Positions 1 to 9,279 are shown, numbered from the stretch's first letter. The stretch: DNA of 59,141 nucleotides from Silvibacterium sp. (GCA_030037215.1 JASHRS010000234.1:1-59141); one strand, 5' to 3'. The notes: a model not told the origin generated them from the sequence alone. Made by a program: numbers and translations.

Positions 1-759
1 CATGCCCCGCTCGTGGCCTCCGCCGTCGATCTGGGCGGCAATCTGTACGCGGGGGTTGCGGCGACGAACATAGAGAGCGCCTACCCCCTTGGGGCCGTAG
101 ATCTTGTGGCCGGAGATCGAGGCGACATCGACGTTATCGGCGATGACATTGAACGGAGCCTTGCCGATGATCTGCACCGCATCGGTATGGAAGAGGATGC
201 CTTTCTCATGGCAGATCTTTCCAATCTCGCGGATAGGCTGGAGAACGCCGATTTCGTTGTTCGCAGCCATGATGGTGACCAGGATGGTCTTGTCGTCGAT
301 GGCGCGCTTGAGGTCTTCGAGATCGATAAGGCCATCGGCCTTTACCGGCAGATAAGTGACCCGGTAGCCGTGCTTCTCGAGGCGCTTGCAGGTGTCGAGG
401 ACAGCCTTGTGCTCGGTGACCTGGGTGATGATGTGGTTGCCGCGCTCACGGTACATCTCGGCGATGCCCTTGATGGCAAGGTTGTTCGACTCGGTGGCGC
501 CGGAGGTGAAGATGATCTCCTTGGCAGTCGCGCCGATAAGTTTGGCGACCTGCTCGCGTGCCTTTTCGACCGCAGCTTCGGCTTCCCATCCGAAAGAGTG
601 ATTGCGGCTGGCGGCGTTGCCGAACACCTTAGTCATATAGGGCATCATGGCTTCGAGCACGCGCGGATCGAGTGGCGTGGTCGCGTGATTATCCATATAT
701 ATGGGCAGATGGACACCTGCCGGTACGGGAATGGTGTCGAGTTCGGGTGCGGTACTCAT
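1..759 (-). CDS. iscS: Cysteine desulfurase IscS/NifS (3' end cut by window edge)
   Basis: PLP enzyme that takes sulfur from L-cysteine as a persulfide for Fe-S cluster assembly and thio-modification. The first 253 codons are present, read from the ATG at 759; the C-terminal part with the persulfide Cys loop lies outside the window. Visible motifs are the N-terminal [12 protein letters not shown], the TSGATESNN cofactor loop (residues 85-93), TEHKAVL around His117, and [10 protein letters not shown] with the PLP Lys near residue 219. It lies 38 bp downstream of an Rrf2 regulator on the same strand, the usual iscR-iscS order. The family call is firm. IscS versus SufS-like assignment is inferred from the GHKIYGPKG form and the regulator. 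Confidence 0.95.
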   Translation of the reverse strand, partial: MSTAPELDTIPVPAGVHLPIYMDNHATTPLDPRVLEAMMPYMTKVFGNAASRNHSFGWEAEAAVEKAREQVAKLIGATAKEIIFTSGATESNNLAIKGIAEMYRERGNHIITQVTEHKAVLDTCKRLEKHGYRVTYLPVKADGLIDLEDLKRAIDDKTILVTIMAANNEIGVLQPIREIGKICHEKGILFHTDAVQIIGKAPFNVIADNVDVASISGHKIYGPKGVGALYVRRRNPRVQIAAQIDGGGHERGM

Positions 760-797
760 TCTGCTTGACTCCTGCGTCTTGCCTGCTTGAATCCTTG

Positions 798-1277
798 CTA
801 GTTACGCGCGGCACTCTGGGTCTGGATTGTCACCAGGTCCTGCACGGTTGTCCTGGGCTGGCCATGCGTGCGATCGGATTCGACCAGGTCAGAGATCCGA
901 ATTTTCTTCAGCACTTCGCTGATGCTGTCGTTTACGCGGGCCAGTGGTTCTTTGATGGTGCAACTGTCTGTGAGGTCGCATATCCCACTTTCAGTTACGC
1001 ATGAAGTGATGAAAAGCGGGCCATCGATGATGCGAATGACCTCGAACGCGCTGATATTCTGCGGCTTGCGCGAAAGTGTATAGCCGCCGTTCATGCCGGC
1101 GTGGGAGCGGAGCAAACCTTCCCGGGCAAGCTTCTGGAGGATCTTGGCCAGCAGCTGCGGTGGAATATGGTAAGCCTCAGCAATATCTTTGGCGCTGAGC
1201 GAGGCTTCTTCCGGATGCTCGGCGAGATACTTCAGCGCCATAAGCCCGTAATCGGCCTTCTTAGTCAGTCTCAGCAT
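798..1277 (-). CDS. Rrf2 family regulator, IscR-like
   Basis: A 159-residue winged-helix regulator. The N-terminus [12 protein letters not shown], the recognition region around [14 protein letters not shown] (37-50) and the wing [12 protein letters not shown] (61-72) are typical of Rrf2 proteins. Three cysteines, C93, C100 and C106, sit where IscR holds its [2Fe-2S] cluster (IscR spacing is five and five; here six and five). It probably senses Fe-S status and controls itself and the downstream iscS. A candidate operator with an inverted GGAC/GTCC core lies about 35-58 bp upstream. Family assignment is secure; cluster binding is inferred from the cysteines. Confidence 0.93.
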   Translation of the reverse strand: MLRLTKKADYGLMALKYLAEHPEEASLSAKDIAEAYHIPPQLLAKILQKLAREGLLRSHAGMNGGYTLSRKPQNISAFEVIRIIDGPLFITSCVTESGICDLTDSCTIKEPLARVNDSISEVLKKIRISDLVESDRTHGQPRTTVQDLVTIQTQSAARN

Positions 1278-1311
1278 GGATTGAGACCGGCTCCCGCGGT
1301 CTATTGTTCAG

Positions 1312-1335
1312 TATAGGACCAAAACCGTCCGTATT
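1312..1335 (-). promoter_or_regulatory. Candidate Rrf2/IscR operator upstream of the regulator gene
   Basis: The stretch TATAGGAC, seven bases, GTCCGTAT forms an imperfect inverted repeat about 35 bp upstream of the regulator start. Flanking ATA/TAT and GAC/GTC half-sites resemble the type 2 IscR box. Autoregulation is inferred only from sequence and position. Confidence 0.4.
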
Positions 1336-1471
1336 CAAGGGACTTGATGGACGTATAAATTCCCATGAATTGCGATTGACACACTGGCCGGTGCGGATAC
1401 AATCTTTTGCGAGACTGTTCAGTTTCCGGCTCAAAAGACCGCTATCGACTCTACCTACGCTCTAGATCGTC

Positions 1472-1627
1472 ATGAACACCCCTTGCAAACATCCCAAAGT
1501 TCGCGTGGTTGCCCGCGAAGAGGATACTGAGTTCGTCGAGTGCCAGGAATGCGGCGAGGTTTTTGACTCGAACGAGTTCCGTGACATGGCCATAGAAGAA
1601 ACAGCCGATAAGGATGAGGAAGGCTAA
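1472..1627 (+). CDS. Small CxxC zinc-ribbon-like protein (51 aa)
   Basis: A 51-residue acidic protein starting MNTPCKHPKV. Putative metal ligands are C5 and H7 near the start and C24/C27 in ECQECGEVFD, which together suggest a tiny zinc ribbon. The C-terminal third is rich in Glu and Asp. Its stop codon overlaps the stop codon of the convergent phosphatidyltransferase gene by four bases. It is divergent from the Rrf2 gene. Function is unknown; it could be a regulator or an adaptor. The even codon structure and the paired cysteines argue that it is real. Confidence 0.6.
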   Translation: MNTPCKHPKVRVVAREEDTEFVECQECGEVFDSNEFRDMAIEETADKDEEG

Positions 1628-2220
1628 GTAGGCTGGTTTCCTGCCGGTGCAGCCGGAGCCGGCGCGCTGAGTTTGCGCGTGATCTCCCAAGCATAGTGGA
1701 ATCCTGAGACAACCGTAAAGACTACTGTAGCCACCAGCGACCAGTAACGCACCAGCAGCACTAGCGGCGGTGCATAAAACATGCTGAGTATCACTGTAAG
1801 CAGCGCAGTAATCTGCGCGAGCGTATTGGCCTTGCCGAACAGGCTGGGCCGAAAATCCTTCATACCAATGCTGGCATAAAGGATGGCCGCGACGGTGATA
1901 ATGCCGAGATCACGCGCGAAGACAAGCACAGTGACGCGGCGTGAGATGAGCCCTTCGTGATGCAGAACGAGGAAGAGAGTGCTGAGAAGTAGTTTGTCGG
2001 CTACGGGATCGAGGTATTGACCAAGCACGGTACGCTGCTGGAGTATGCGGGCAAGCAGACCGTCCAGACCGTCCGTAACACCAGCAAGGATGAAGAGCGC
2101 GAAGGCCGTTCGGTAGTACTGGTCCAATATGGCAAGCACAATGAATGGAATGACACAGAGCCGCAATAGCGTAAGCTGGTTGGGCATTGCGCCCAGCTGA
2201 TTGATTCGGCGCAGTTTCAT
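1624..2220 (-). CDS. CDP-alcohol phosphatidyltransferase (PgsA-like)
   Basis: Integral membrane enzyme that transfers a phosphatidyl group from CDP-diacylglycerol to an alcohol; glycerol 3-phosphate is the likely acceptor. The family signature D-x2-D-G-x2-A-R-x8-G-x3-D-x3-D is complete: DGLDGLLAR, then GQYLDPVAD. About five to six hydrophobic helices follow, in roughly 198 residues, the usual PgsA length. The segment MPNQLTLLRLCVIPFIVL is a typical N-terminus, so translation could also begin at 2187. No strong ribosome binding site separates the two starts. Substrate is inferred; the transferase fold is secure. Confidence 0.88.
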   Translation of the reverse strand: MKLRRINQLGAMPNQLTLLRLCVIPFIVLAILDQYYRTAFALFILAGVTDGLDGLLARILQQRTVLGQYLDPVADKLLLSTLFLVLHHEGLISRRVTVLVFARDLGIITVAAILYASIGMKDFRPSLFGKANTLAQITALLTVILSMFYAPPLVLLVRYWSLVATVVFTVVSGFHYAWEITRKLSAPAPAAPAGNQPT

Positions 2221-2340
2221 CTCGATGGAATGAACGGCCCAGCCAAGCGTGGAGAGCGTCTCCCCAAGCACTGGGCCAGTCTCTTCCTAATAATATTGGC
2301 TTCGAGAGAATAGCGGCACAGATCGTACTGCTTTCCAACG

Positions 2341-3606
2341 TCATACCTGGGCCGGAAGACCCGCTTCGGGACTGGAAAAATCTCTTCCTCGCGCCTCAGG
2401 GCCGAAGCAGAAGAGAAGGAGCAAAACAGCAATAATGCCGAACTCAAAGACGGCAAGCGCCCAGGAGTAACCAAGAGCGCGGCTGAGCCAGAGTTCGATC
2501 ATAGTTGCAGGCGAAGCGGCCAGGAAGCCAAGCTGGTAGACAAAGCCAGGGAAGAGTCCGCGTACCGAGGGCGGTGACAGCTCGTTGATATGCGCGGGGA
2601 TTACTCCCCAGGCTCCCTGAACGCCGGCCTGCATTATGCAGGAGCCGAGAGTGAGTACAAGAACGGTATTTCCGAAGGCCCAGGCAGGAATAGCAATCAA
2701 AGAAACGGCGAGCGCCAGCAAAGCAGAGTAGCGGCGGCCCAGCTTTTCAGAAAGAGAGCCGAAGAAGGGTGAACCCGCGATGGCAGCAATGTTATAGAGG
2801 ACAGGGATGCCATAAAGAAGGTCCATGCCCGCAATTTTCTTCCCAGCGATGCCAGGCAACGACTTGAGGAAGTCCGGGTAGAGATCCTGTGTGCCATGCG
2901 AGAGACAGAGCATGGCCGACATGAGCACTAGCAGATAAAAGAAGATGCGGGAGTGGCTCCAGAGCGAACGGAAGATAGCGCCAAACGATGCCGCTCGCTG
3001 CGTGCGCCAAGCCGCGGACTCGGGCGCAAACGCTGTCAGTATTGATATGAGCAATGCAACAGGCGCACCAATGAAGAAAGCAGACCGCCAGCCGAGATGA
3101 ACGGTTACAAGCTGCATCGAGGCAGCGGCGAGGAGGTATCCCAAGGGGTAGCCGCTTTGCATGACCCCGCTTAGGAAGCCACGCAGGTGTGACGGCGCAC
3201 TCTCCATGGCGTAAGACGCGCCGACGCCCCAGTAGCCTCCCATGCCCAGTCCATAGAGGCCACGGGCGATAACGAACATGGTGAAGTTGACCGAGAGGCC
3301 ACTGAGCACCGTCATAGCTGAGAAGTACAAAACAGCGGTGACAAGCACCCATTTGCGGCCGAAACGATCGGCAAGCGAACCGAAGATCAGCGCTCCAACC
3401 GGCCGCATAGCCAGGGTAATCGTGAGTGTATAGACCACGTCCGCTTTGCTGACATGGAAATGCGCTGCAATCGAATCAAACAGAAAGATGACAACGAAAA
3501 AATCAAAGGCATCGAGGATCCATCCGAGGATGCCGGAGGTAACGGCGAGTTTCCATCGAGGCGCAGCAGGACGGGATGAGACTCGACCGCTATCGTTAAA
3601 ATGCAT
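2341..3606 (-). CDS. MFS transporter, SHS (sialate/lactate:H+ symporter) type
   Basis: A 421-residue carrier with 12 predicted membrane helices and two MFS loop motifs: LADRFGRKWVL between helices 2 and 3, and the weaker LSEKLGRRYSALL in the second half. The segments WILDAFDFFVV near the start and GLGMGGYWGVGASYAME (about residues 140-155) are characteristic of the sialate/lactate symporter group, so a monocarboxylate such as lactate is a plausible substrate. The start ATG at 3606 gives a normal cytoplasmic N-terminus. It runs divergently from the TonB receptor. Family is firm; substrate is inference. Confidence 0.88.
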   Translation of the reverse strand: MHFNDSGRVSSRPAAPRWKLAVTSGILGWILDAFDFFVVIFLFDSIAAHFHVSKADVVYTLTITLAMRPVGALIFGSLADRFGRKWVLVTAVLYFSAMTVLSGLSVNFTMFVIARGLYGLGMGGYWGVGASYAMESAPSHLRGFLSGVMQSGYPLGYLLAAASMQLVTVHLGWRSAFFIGAPVALLISILTAFAPESAAWRTQRAASFGAIFRSLWSHSRIFFYLLVLMSAMLCLSHGTQDLYPDFLKSLPGIAGKKIAGMDLLYGIPVLYNIAAIAGSPFFGSLSEKLGRRYSALLALAVSLIAIPAWAFGNTVLVLTLGSCIMQAGVQGAWGVIPAHINELSPPSVRGLFPGFVYQLGFLAASPATMIELWLSRALGYSWALAVFEFGIIAVLLLLFCFGPEARGRDFSSPEAGLPAQV

Positions 3607-3780
3607 GCATGTCCTGTCGTCAATATATATGGAATGTATGGAAGCAACCGGGGCTTGGTCGTTAGGGATCGAAGTACGGCATCGATCCCGATGCGGAGAT
3701 CATGTATCTCTGCTTCGATATATCCTGAACTTCAGAAAAATCTGAACATTCGGACAAATATATGGGGCCGGTATCGCGAG

Positions 3781-6024
3781 ATGATGAGTGCGAGTGCAGC
3801 GATGTTCCGGTTGATGCGAATAGATGTGTGCATAGTTCTATGCTTTGTAATGCTGCCTGCTGGTGCGTTTGCGCAAAAGCTCTCGTGCTGCCGGACCGGC
3901 GAAGTGGTAAATGCGGAGAGCGCTCCGGTTGCAGGCGCGAGCATTCTCGACACTGCCGGTAAGCTCCTTGCCGTAACTGCGGCTGATGGAACATTCTCTG
4001 TACCTGCCGATATTGCGCGAGTAGAAGTTGTGGCGGCGCACCTGGCGCCGGCGTTTGCCGACCTGTATGTGAACGGCCCTGTACGTATCGTGCTGAAGCG
4101 GCCGCTTGAAACTGTAGTTGTGAGCGCGTATCGGTCGCCTCTGGCGTCGGCGGACAGTCCGGCGAGCACGCGCGTGATGACTGCTCAGGACTTGCAGCGG
4201 GCTGCAGCGGTGTCGCTCGATGACAAATTGCGTAGTGTTCCGGGATTCGAGCTATTCCGGCGATCGAGTTCGCTGGTGGCGAATCCGACGACAGAGGGTG
4301 TATCGCTGCGCGGGCTTGGATCGACGGCAGCAAGCCGCTCGCTGGTGATTTTTGATGGCATTCCGATGAACGATCCGTATGGGGGTTGGATTCATTGGGG
4401 AGAAATTCCGGCCTTGGTGATTGAGTCAGTCGAAGTTGTGCGCGGAGGAGCGTCAGATCTGTATGGATCGAGCGCGATTGGCGGCGTCATCAGCGTACTT
4501 CCTGTGCGTCCGCGCAGCAACACCCTGCAGATTTCGACCGCATATGGCTCACTTGCAACGATAGACAGCTCATTGCTGGGGACTTTCGCGAAGCAGGCAT
4601 GGTCGGGGATGTCTGCCGGAGGAATAACTGCCACTGATGGCTACACGCTGGTGGCTCCTGAGTTTCGCGGGCCGATTGATCAGCCATCGAACGTACATGC
4701 ACAGAACGGACTGGTAGAACTGGATAGAAATTTTGCCGACAACGGGCGCGCGTTTCTGCGCGGTTCCGGGTTGAACGAGACCAGGCACAACGGAACTCCC
4801 CTGCAGGACAATTCGACCAGGTTGTGGCGATATGCGGGCGGCTGGGATGCGAGTCGTTTTGTGCTGAGGCTTTACGGTACAGACGAGGACTATCATCAGA
4901 GCTTTTCGTCGATCAGTGCGAATCGCTCGTCAGAAACTTTGACACGGCTGGCACGCGATCCTGCGGACGAGCTAGGAGGACAGGCCGGCTGGCATCAGCC
5001 TGTGGGGCATCGGCTTCTGCTGCTGGCCGGAGCGGATACCCACGACGTCCGCGCAGCTGATTATGAGCAAATCTTTACAGGCACTGGCGGCGAGCAGAGC
5101 ACGAGCAGCCATCAGCGGCTGACGGGTGTATATGGAGAGGCACTCTATACGCCGGTGAACTGGACTCTGAGTGGATCAGCAAGAGTCGATCACTTTTCGA
5201 ACTTCGATGCATGGCAATACCGGCAGCCAGGCGCAGCGACTTCGCTTCCGGAACTCGATGAAACAGTATTCGATCCCCGGCTTGGAGTAACGCGGAAGTT
5301 GAACCATTCGCTTTGGTTGAACGCGTCGGGATTTCGCGCATATCGCGCGCCAACCGAGAACGAACTCTATCGCACGGGCCAAGTTGGACAACAGATCACA
5401 GAACCGAATCCTAATTTGCGCTCAGAGCGAGCGACGGGATGGGAGTCGGGACTGCAATTTAATGTTGATCGCATCGGGTCGTCGGTGAGGAGCAGCTATT
5501 TCTGGACGCAGGTGAACCGTCCAATTACAGCATTGACCCTGCTCACGACACCGACTGAGGAGATTCTGCAGCGGGCAAACCTGGGACAGATCGAGAGCCG
5601 TGGTGTTTCAGTTGACTACGCCTTACAGGAGCGCTGGTTGGCGATCACCGGAGGCTATCAGTTCGCGCGGGCCACAGTGACGAAGTTCAGTCAGGAGCCC
5701 GAACTGATCGGAAAATGGATTCCACAGGTTGCGCAAAACATGGCGACAGCGCAAGTTCAAATGAGTCATAAAGGATGGGGGTTATTGAGCCTGCAGGGAA
5801 GACTGAGCGGCCGCCAGTTCGATGACGATATGAATGAGTATCTGCTGCATGGTTATTTTCGGCTGGATATATATACTTCGCATGAGATGGGACGGCGCCT
5901 GGAACTTTATGCGGAAGGGGAAAATCTTTTCGACCGTGCGATAGAAGTGGGCAAAACTCCGGTGTTGACGCTGGGAATGCCGAGGGTAGCCAGGTTCGGG
6001 GTCCGAGTGAAGTTTGGCGATTAA
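3781..6024 (+). CDS. TonB-dependent outer-membrane receptor
   Basis: Active-uptake receptor powered by TonB. From the ATG at 3781 it is 747 residues with a signal peptide (hydrophobic VCIVLCFVMLPAGAFAQ). Order: signal peptide, a carboxypeptidase-like regulatory domain (AGASILDTAGKLL), a TonB-box-like ETVVVSAYRSPL, the plug (DKLRSVPGF, GVSLRGLGSTAASRSLV, VEVVRGGASDLYGSSAIGG), and a C-terminal beta-barrel ending in Asp after ARFGVRVKFGD. The plug resembles the BtuB/FepA-like group. An upstream ATG at 3601 would place 60 non-signal residues in front and is unlikely. The ligand cannot be told from sequence; B12 is possible given the riboswitches nearby but unproven. Confidence 0.9.
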   Translation: MMSASAAMFRLMRIDVCIVLCFVMLPAGAFAQKLSCCRTGEVVNAESAPVAGASILDTAGKLLAVTAADGTFSVPADIARVEVVAAHLAPAFADLYVNGPVRIVLKRPLETVVVSAYRSPLASADSPASTRVMTAQDLQRAAAVSLDDKLRSVPGFELFRRSSSLVANPTTEGVSLRGLGSTAASRSLVIFDGIPMNDPYGGWIHWGEIPALVIESVEVVRGGASDLYGSSAIGGVISVLPVRPRSNTLQISTAYGSLATIDSSLLGTFAKQAWSGMSAGGITATDGYTLVAPEFRGPIDQPSNVHAQNGLVELDRNFADNGRAFLRGSGLNETRHNGTPLQDNSTRLWRYAGGWDASRFVLRLYGTDEDYHQSFSSISANRSSETLTRLARDPADELGGQAGWHQPVGHRLLLLAGADTHDVRAADYEQIFTGTGGEQSTSSHQRLTGVYGEALYTPVNWTLSGSARVDHFSNFDAWQYRQPGAATSLPELDETVFDPRLGVTRKLNHSLWLNASGFRAYRAPTENELYRTGQVGQQITEPNPNLRSERATGWESGLQFNVDRIGSSVRSSYFWTQVNRPITALTLLTTPTEEILQRANLGQIESRGVSVDYALQERWLAITGGYQFARATVTKFSQEPELIGKWIPQVAQNMATAQVQMSHKGWGLLSLQGRLSGRQFDDDMNEYLLHGYFRLDIYTSHEMGRRLELYAEGENLFDRAIEVGKTPVLTLGMPRVARFGVRVKFGD

Positions 6025-6205
6025 AAAAGAACTTCTGTATGCGTTGCGGCAGCGCGCTTGGGCCCACGAACCTGGTGTTCGCGCCGAATCAAGTGAGCCT
6101 GATTTTGTTACAATTCGGAAAGGAGCATAGGCCACGTGCTCCAGCTTGCTGCATTTTCTTCAGCTTTTATTAGGCTGCGAGGACAGGTGGCAGATTCCTA
6201 CGAAT

Positions 6206-6282
6206 AGGCGCGTAGCTCAGTTGGTTAGAGCGCTACCTTGACACGGTAGAGGTCAGGAGTTCGAGTCTCCTCGTGCCTACCA
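6206..6282 (+). tRNA. tRNA-Val (anticodon GAC)
   Basis: A 77-base cloverleaf. The acceptor stem AGGCGCG pairs with CGTGCCT (one G-T pair), the D-arm contains GCTCAGTTGGTTAGAGC, the anticodon stem CTACC/GGTAG holds loop TTGACAC with anticodon GAC, and the T-loop is TTCGAGT. The 3' end ACCA is encoded. It lies between the receptor and threonine synthase genes. Confidence 0.96.
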
Positions 6283-6419
6283 TATCTTCTTAAAAAGAAG
6301 CACCTCCGAGGGTACTAAAAAGCGCGGAGTCGAACGAGCATTTTCTCTATTTGACTAATTCCATCCCGAAGTGTCCAGGTTATCGATACAGAACGCTCTT
6401 TCCGTGTAGCAAGTAAGCA

Positions 6420-7640
6420 CTAGCCAATGACTGGCAGCGGTTTTTCCGCTGGACGCTCCAGCTTCAGTGCGTCTGCGATTACATCTGTGTATTTCAGTCC
6501 GGCACCGGTGTTGAACAACACGACGCGGTCTGAAGGGCTAAGGAAGCCGCTTTCGATTAATCGATTGTAGGCTGCAGTAGTTGCCGCGCCTTCTGGAGAG
6601 AGCAGCATGCCTTCATTGCTTGCCCAATCGCGGAGGGAGGCAAGAATCTCCTCGTCATCGAGAGCCAAAGCGATTCCCTGCGACTTACGCAGAATGTCCA
6701 GCATAATTGCATCTCCGTAAGGCTTCGGAACTCTCAAGCCGGATGCGAATGTGGCAGCATTCTGCCATATCTCGCTTACGTCTGCACCATTCTCAAAAGC
6801 CCGAACCACAGGAGCGCATCCCGTTGATTGTACGACGATCATCTTAGGCCTCTTGCCGGGCCTGACCCATCCAAGCTGCTCCAATTCCTCAAATGCCTTC
6901 CACATGCCGATCAGGCCCACGCCTCCGCCGGTCGGATAGAAGACGGCGTCCGGATATTCCCAACCGAGCTGTTCGACAAGCTCGTATCCCATCGTCTTCT
7001 TTCCTTCTACCCGGAACGGCTCTTTGAGAGACGAAATATCGAACCAACCTTCCCTCGCCTTGCGCTCATTTACAATCTTTGCGCAGTCGGAGATCAATCC
7101 GTTGACCAGTGTGACATTCGCTCCATACGCAACCGCCTCTACATAGTTGGCAAAAGGGACATCGCGAGGCATGAAAATATGGGCCTCGATCCCGGCTGAG
7201 GCTGCATAAGCGGCCAGAGCACCCGCTGCATTTCCTGCGGACGGCACCGCCAGTTTGGTGATTCCATAGTGGCGTGCCATCGTTACCGCTAAACCAAGGC
7301 CCCGCGCCTTAAATGTGCCCGTTGGGTTCGCGCCCTCTTCTTTGAGGAACACACCAGGGCGCCGTCTGCTCCGGATCAGCGGGGTCCAACCCTCGCCAAG
7401 TGTGACCGGATCGGCATCAGGAAGTACAGCAGCATAGCGCCACATGCCTTTCCACGGCGATGAATCAGTATGTGCCTTGATAACCGTCTCTGGAGACTTC
7501 CCTAGCAGAGGAGAAAGATCATAGCGTACATAGAGCGACCCTGCTGGCTCGCTGGGGCAAACCGGGCATGTCGTACGAGGAGTTTCCGCGGAAACATGAG
7601 CGCCGCAGCGGGAGCATTCGAGATAAGCAATCTTGGGCAT
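6420..7640 (-). CDS. thrC: Threonine synthase
   Basis: PLP enzyme that converts O-phospho-L-homoserine to L-threonine. At 406 residues it matches the shorter bacterial/plant-like type. The N-terminus has a zinc-ribbon-like pair, CSRC (9-12) and CPVC (25-28). GEGWTPLIRS (82-91) is the family entry motif, the PLP Lys is K111 in PTGTFKARG, and PSAGNAAGALAAY forms the phosphate/substrate loop. A glycine-rich cofactor loop appears at YPTGGGVGLIG. It is monocistronic and diverges from the DAACS symporter. An 8-bp perfect inverted repeat lies 36-56 bp upstream. Confidence 0.95.
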   Translation of the reverse strand: MPKIAYLECSRCGAHVSAETPRTTCPVCPSEPAGSLYVRYDLSPLLGKSPETVIKAHTDSSPWKGMWRYAAVLPDADPVTLGEGWTPLIRSRRRPGVFLKEEGANPTGTFKARGLGLAVTMARHYGITKLAVPSAGNAAGALAAYAASAGIEAHIFMPRDVPFANYVEAVAYGANVTLVNGLISDCAKIVNERKAREGWFDISSLKEPFRVEGKKTMGYELVEQLGWEYPDAVFYPTGGGVGLIGMWKAFEELEQLGWVRPGKRPKMIVVQSTGCAPVVRAFENGADVSEIWQNAATFASGLRVPKPYGDAIMLDILRKSQGIALALDDEEILASLRDWASNEGMLLSPEGAATTAAYNRLIESGFLSPSDRVVLFNTGAGLKYTDVIADALKLERPAEKPLPVIG

Positions 7641-7675
7641 GGGCTCCGAAATTCCTGAAGTGATAGCTCATATAC

Positions 7676-7696
7676 TACCCTCGGACCTCGAGGGTA
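7676..7696. promoter_or_regulatory. Perfect 8-bp inverted repeat between thrC and symporter gene
   Basis: TACCCTCG, five bases, CGAGGGTA. It lies about 36-56 bp upstream of the thrC start and about 180 bp upstream of the symporter start. It may be an operator or a leader hairpin; no known regulator motif was recognised. Confidence 0.35.
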
Positions 7697-7875
7697 TGCC
7701 TGGAACCAGGGAATGACTACGATACAGAGAATCTCTCCACCGCAAAGCCTCACTGCTCTTGTCTCTGAAAGCATCAAGCGATACTCCTGGAGGCCGATTT
7801 TGGTGAAGAAAGTCGACTGACAGAAGAATTTCTTTCCGGGCAGCTTGCCAGGCATTACAAAAGACTGATAGGGCG

Positions 7876-9279
7876 TTGCAATTGCGAACGAATGACAACT
7901 CTTCAGCAAAATCCCTGCTCATTTTGAGCGTGGCCCTTTGTGCTGCCGGGTTTATGGCATCGGTGCTCGCAAGCAGGCTGTATGTACCACATCTGCGACC
8001 GCTCGCCGTCACCCTTCATGTGTCTGCGCTGCTGTTATTAGGGCTCTGGGCTCTGCCGAAAAGATCGCTGGCTATCTGGATCTTCTGGTCCATGGTGGCT
8101 GGCCTGGCGATCGGACTAGATGCACCAGGCCTTGCTGTGCACCTTCGCTTCTTCAGCGATCTATTTCTATGGCTGATCAAGATGATCATGGTGCCACTAA
8201 TTCTGTGCGTATTGATTGGCGGTATTGCCGGCCATGCAGGCTCGCAGGGCATCGCTCGATTAGCAATCAAGTCGTTCATCTATTTCGAGATTCTGACTAC
8301 CGCCGCTCTCGCGATCGGCATGCTGACCATAAATTTCTGGAAAGTCGGTGCGAACCTCACTGCAGCAAATGTACGTGGGGGCGCGACTTATAGCTCCGCA
8401 GCACAATCGCAGCATCTCGGAACGAACGCAGTCGTTCCCTTTGTCGTCTCTGCAAATCCTATCCATGCGCTTGCAGAGAACCACGTGCTTCAGACTGTGG
8501 TCTTTGCGATTCTTTTTGGCATCGCGCTGAGCCGATTGAGCGATGACCGTCGGCGCCCTATCCTTGAGGTTCTGAAATCGCTAACCGCAACCATGTTTCA
8601 GGTTACAAACCTGATCATGTATACCGCGCCTTTTGCGGTCGGAGGGGCGCTTGCTTACTCTGTGGCCCATTCAGGCGCTGGGGTCATGATCGGCCTCGGC
8701 AAGTTAATCGCAGCTTTCTACTGTGCAATCGCGGCGTTTATTGCGTTCGGCATGCTTCCAGCTGCGTTGCTTGCTCGTATTCCCCTGCGTCAATTCCTTA
8801 TCGCAATTGCCGAGCCTGCTGCAATCGCATTTGCTACAAGTACCTCTGAAGCGGCACTGCCAATTGCGATGGAGAACATGGAAAAGTTTGGTGTGTCGGA
8901 AAGGATCATAGGATTTGTCATTCCAACCGGATATAGCTTCAATCTGGCAGGATCTGCCCTTTATCTCTCACTAGCTGCAATTTTCCTAGCACAGGCAGCG
9001 AACTTCCACTTGAGCTGGAGCCAGCAGATCGTGATGCTAGGAGCGATGATACTAACCAGTAAAGGAGTGGCTGGTATACCTCGTGCAGTTTTTCTTGTCT
9101 TAGCAGCTACTGCAGCAAGCTTTCATTTACCGGTTGACATGCTTCCACTGCTGCTCGGCGTGGATGTAATCATGGACATGGGGCGAGCGATGATCAATGC
9201 CACAGGAAATTGCCTGGCAAGCGCAGTCGTCGCTCGATGGGAAGGCGAGTTGCTGACGCCGAATCAGCCAGCAAACTGA
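7876..9279 (+). CDS. Dicarboxylate/amino acid:cation symporter (DAACS family)
   Basis: Sodium- or proton-coupled uptake of dicarboxylates, glutamate or aspartate. The family signatures are intact: FATSTSEAALPIAMENM (hairpin 1 Ser-rich tip), GFVIPTGYSFNLAGSALY (helix 7), TSKGVAGIPRA (hairpin 2) and DVIMDMGRAMINATGNCLA (helix 8 ligand site with Asp, Arg and Asn). The length of 467 is normal. The only upstream start is TTG at 7876, with a poor AGGG ribosome site very close. The first ATG, at 7954, would truncate helix 1, so the TTG is preferred with moderate confidence. Substrate within the family cannot be fixed. Confidence 0.92.
   Translation: MQLRTNDNSSAKSLLILSVALCAAGFMASVLASRLYVPHLRPLAVTLHVSALLLLGLWALPKRSLAIWIFWSMVAGLAIGLDAPGLAVHLRFFSDLFLWLIKMIMVPLILCVLIGGIAGHAGSQGIARLAIKSFIYFEILTTAALAIGMLTINFWKVGANLTAANVRGGATYSSAAQSQHLGTNAVVPFVVSANPIHALAENHVLQTVVFAILFGIALSRLSDDRRRPILEVLKSLTATMFQVTNLIMYTAPFAVGGALAYSVAHSGAGVMIGLGKLIAAFYCAIAAFIAFGMLPAALLARIPLRQFLIAIAEPAAIAFATSTSEAALPIAMENMEKFGVSERIIGFVIPTGYSFNLAGSALYLSLAAIFLAQAANFHLSWSQQIVMLGAMILTSKGVAGIPRAVFLVLAATAASFHLPVDMLPLLLGVDVIMDMGRAMINATGNCLASAVVARWEGELLTPNQPAN

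Noticed and set aside
13-768. 251-codon plus-strand frame opposite iscS
   Set aside because: The minus strand carries clear cysteine desulfurase motifs; the other strand does not.
6206-6282. tRNA-Val as an integration site
   Set aside because: No repeat of the tRNA 3' end, no integrase and no shift in gene content nearby.
6285-6299. CTTCTT-AAA-AAGAAG hairpin after tRNA-Val
   Set aside because: Short, A/T-rich stem with no T-run; not convincing as a terminator.
6306-7684. CCGAGGGTA at 6306-6314 and its reverse complement at 7676-7684 on both sides of thrC
   Set aside because: A nine-base match is short, and the second copy belongs to the palindrome. No sign of mobile-element ends.
7668-8012. 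114-codon minus-strand frame upstream of thrC
   Set aside because: Overlaps the start of the symporter and has no recognisable features.
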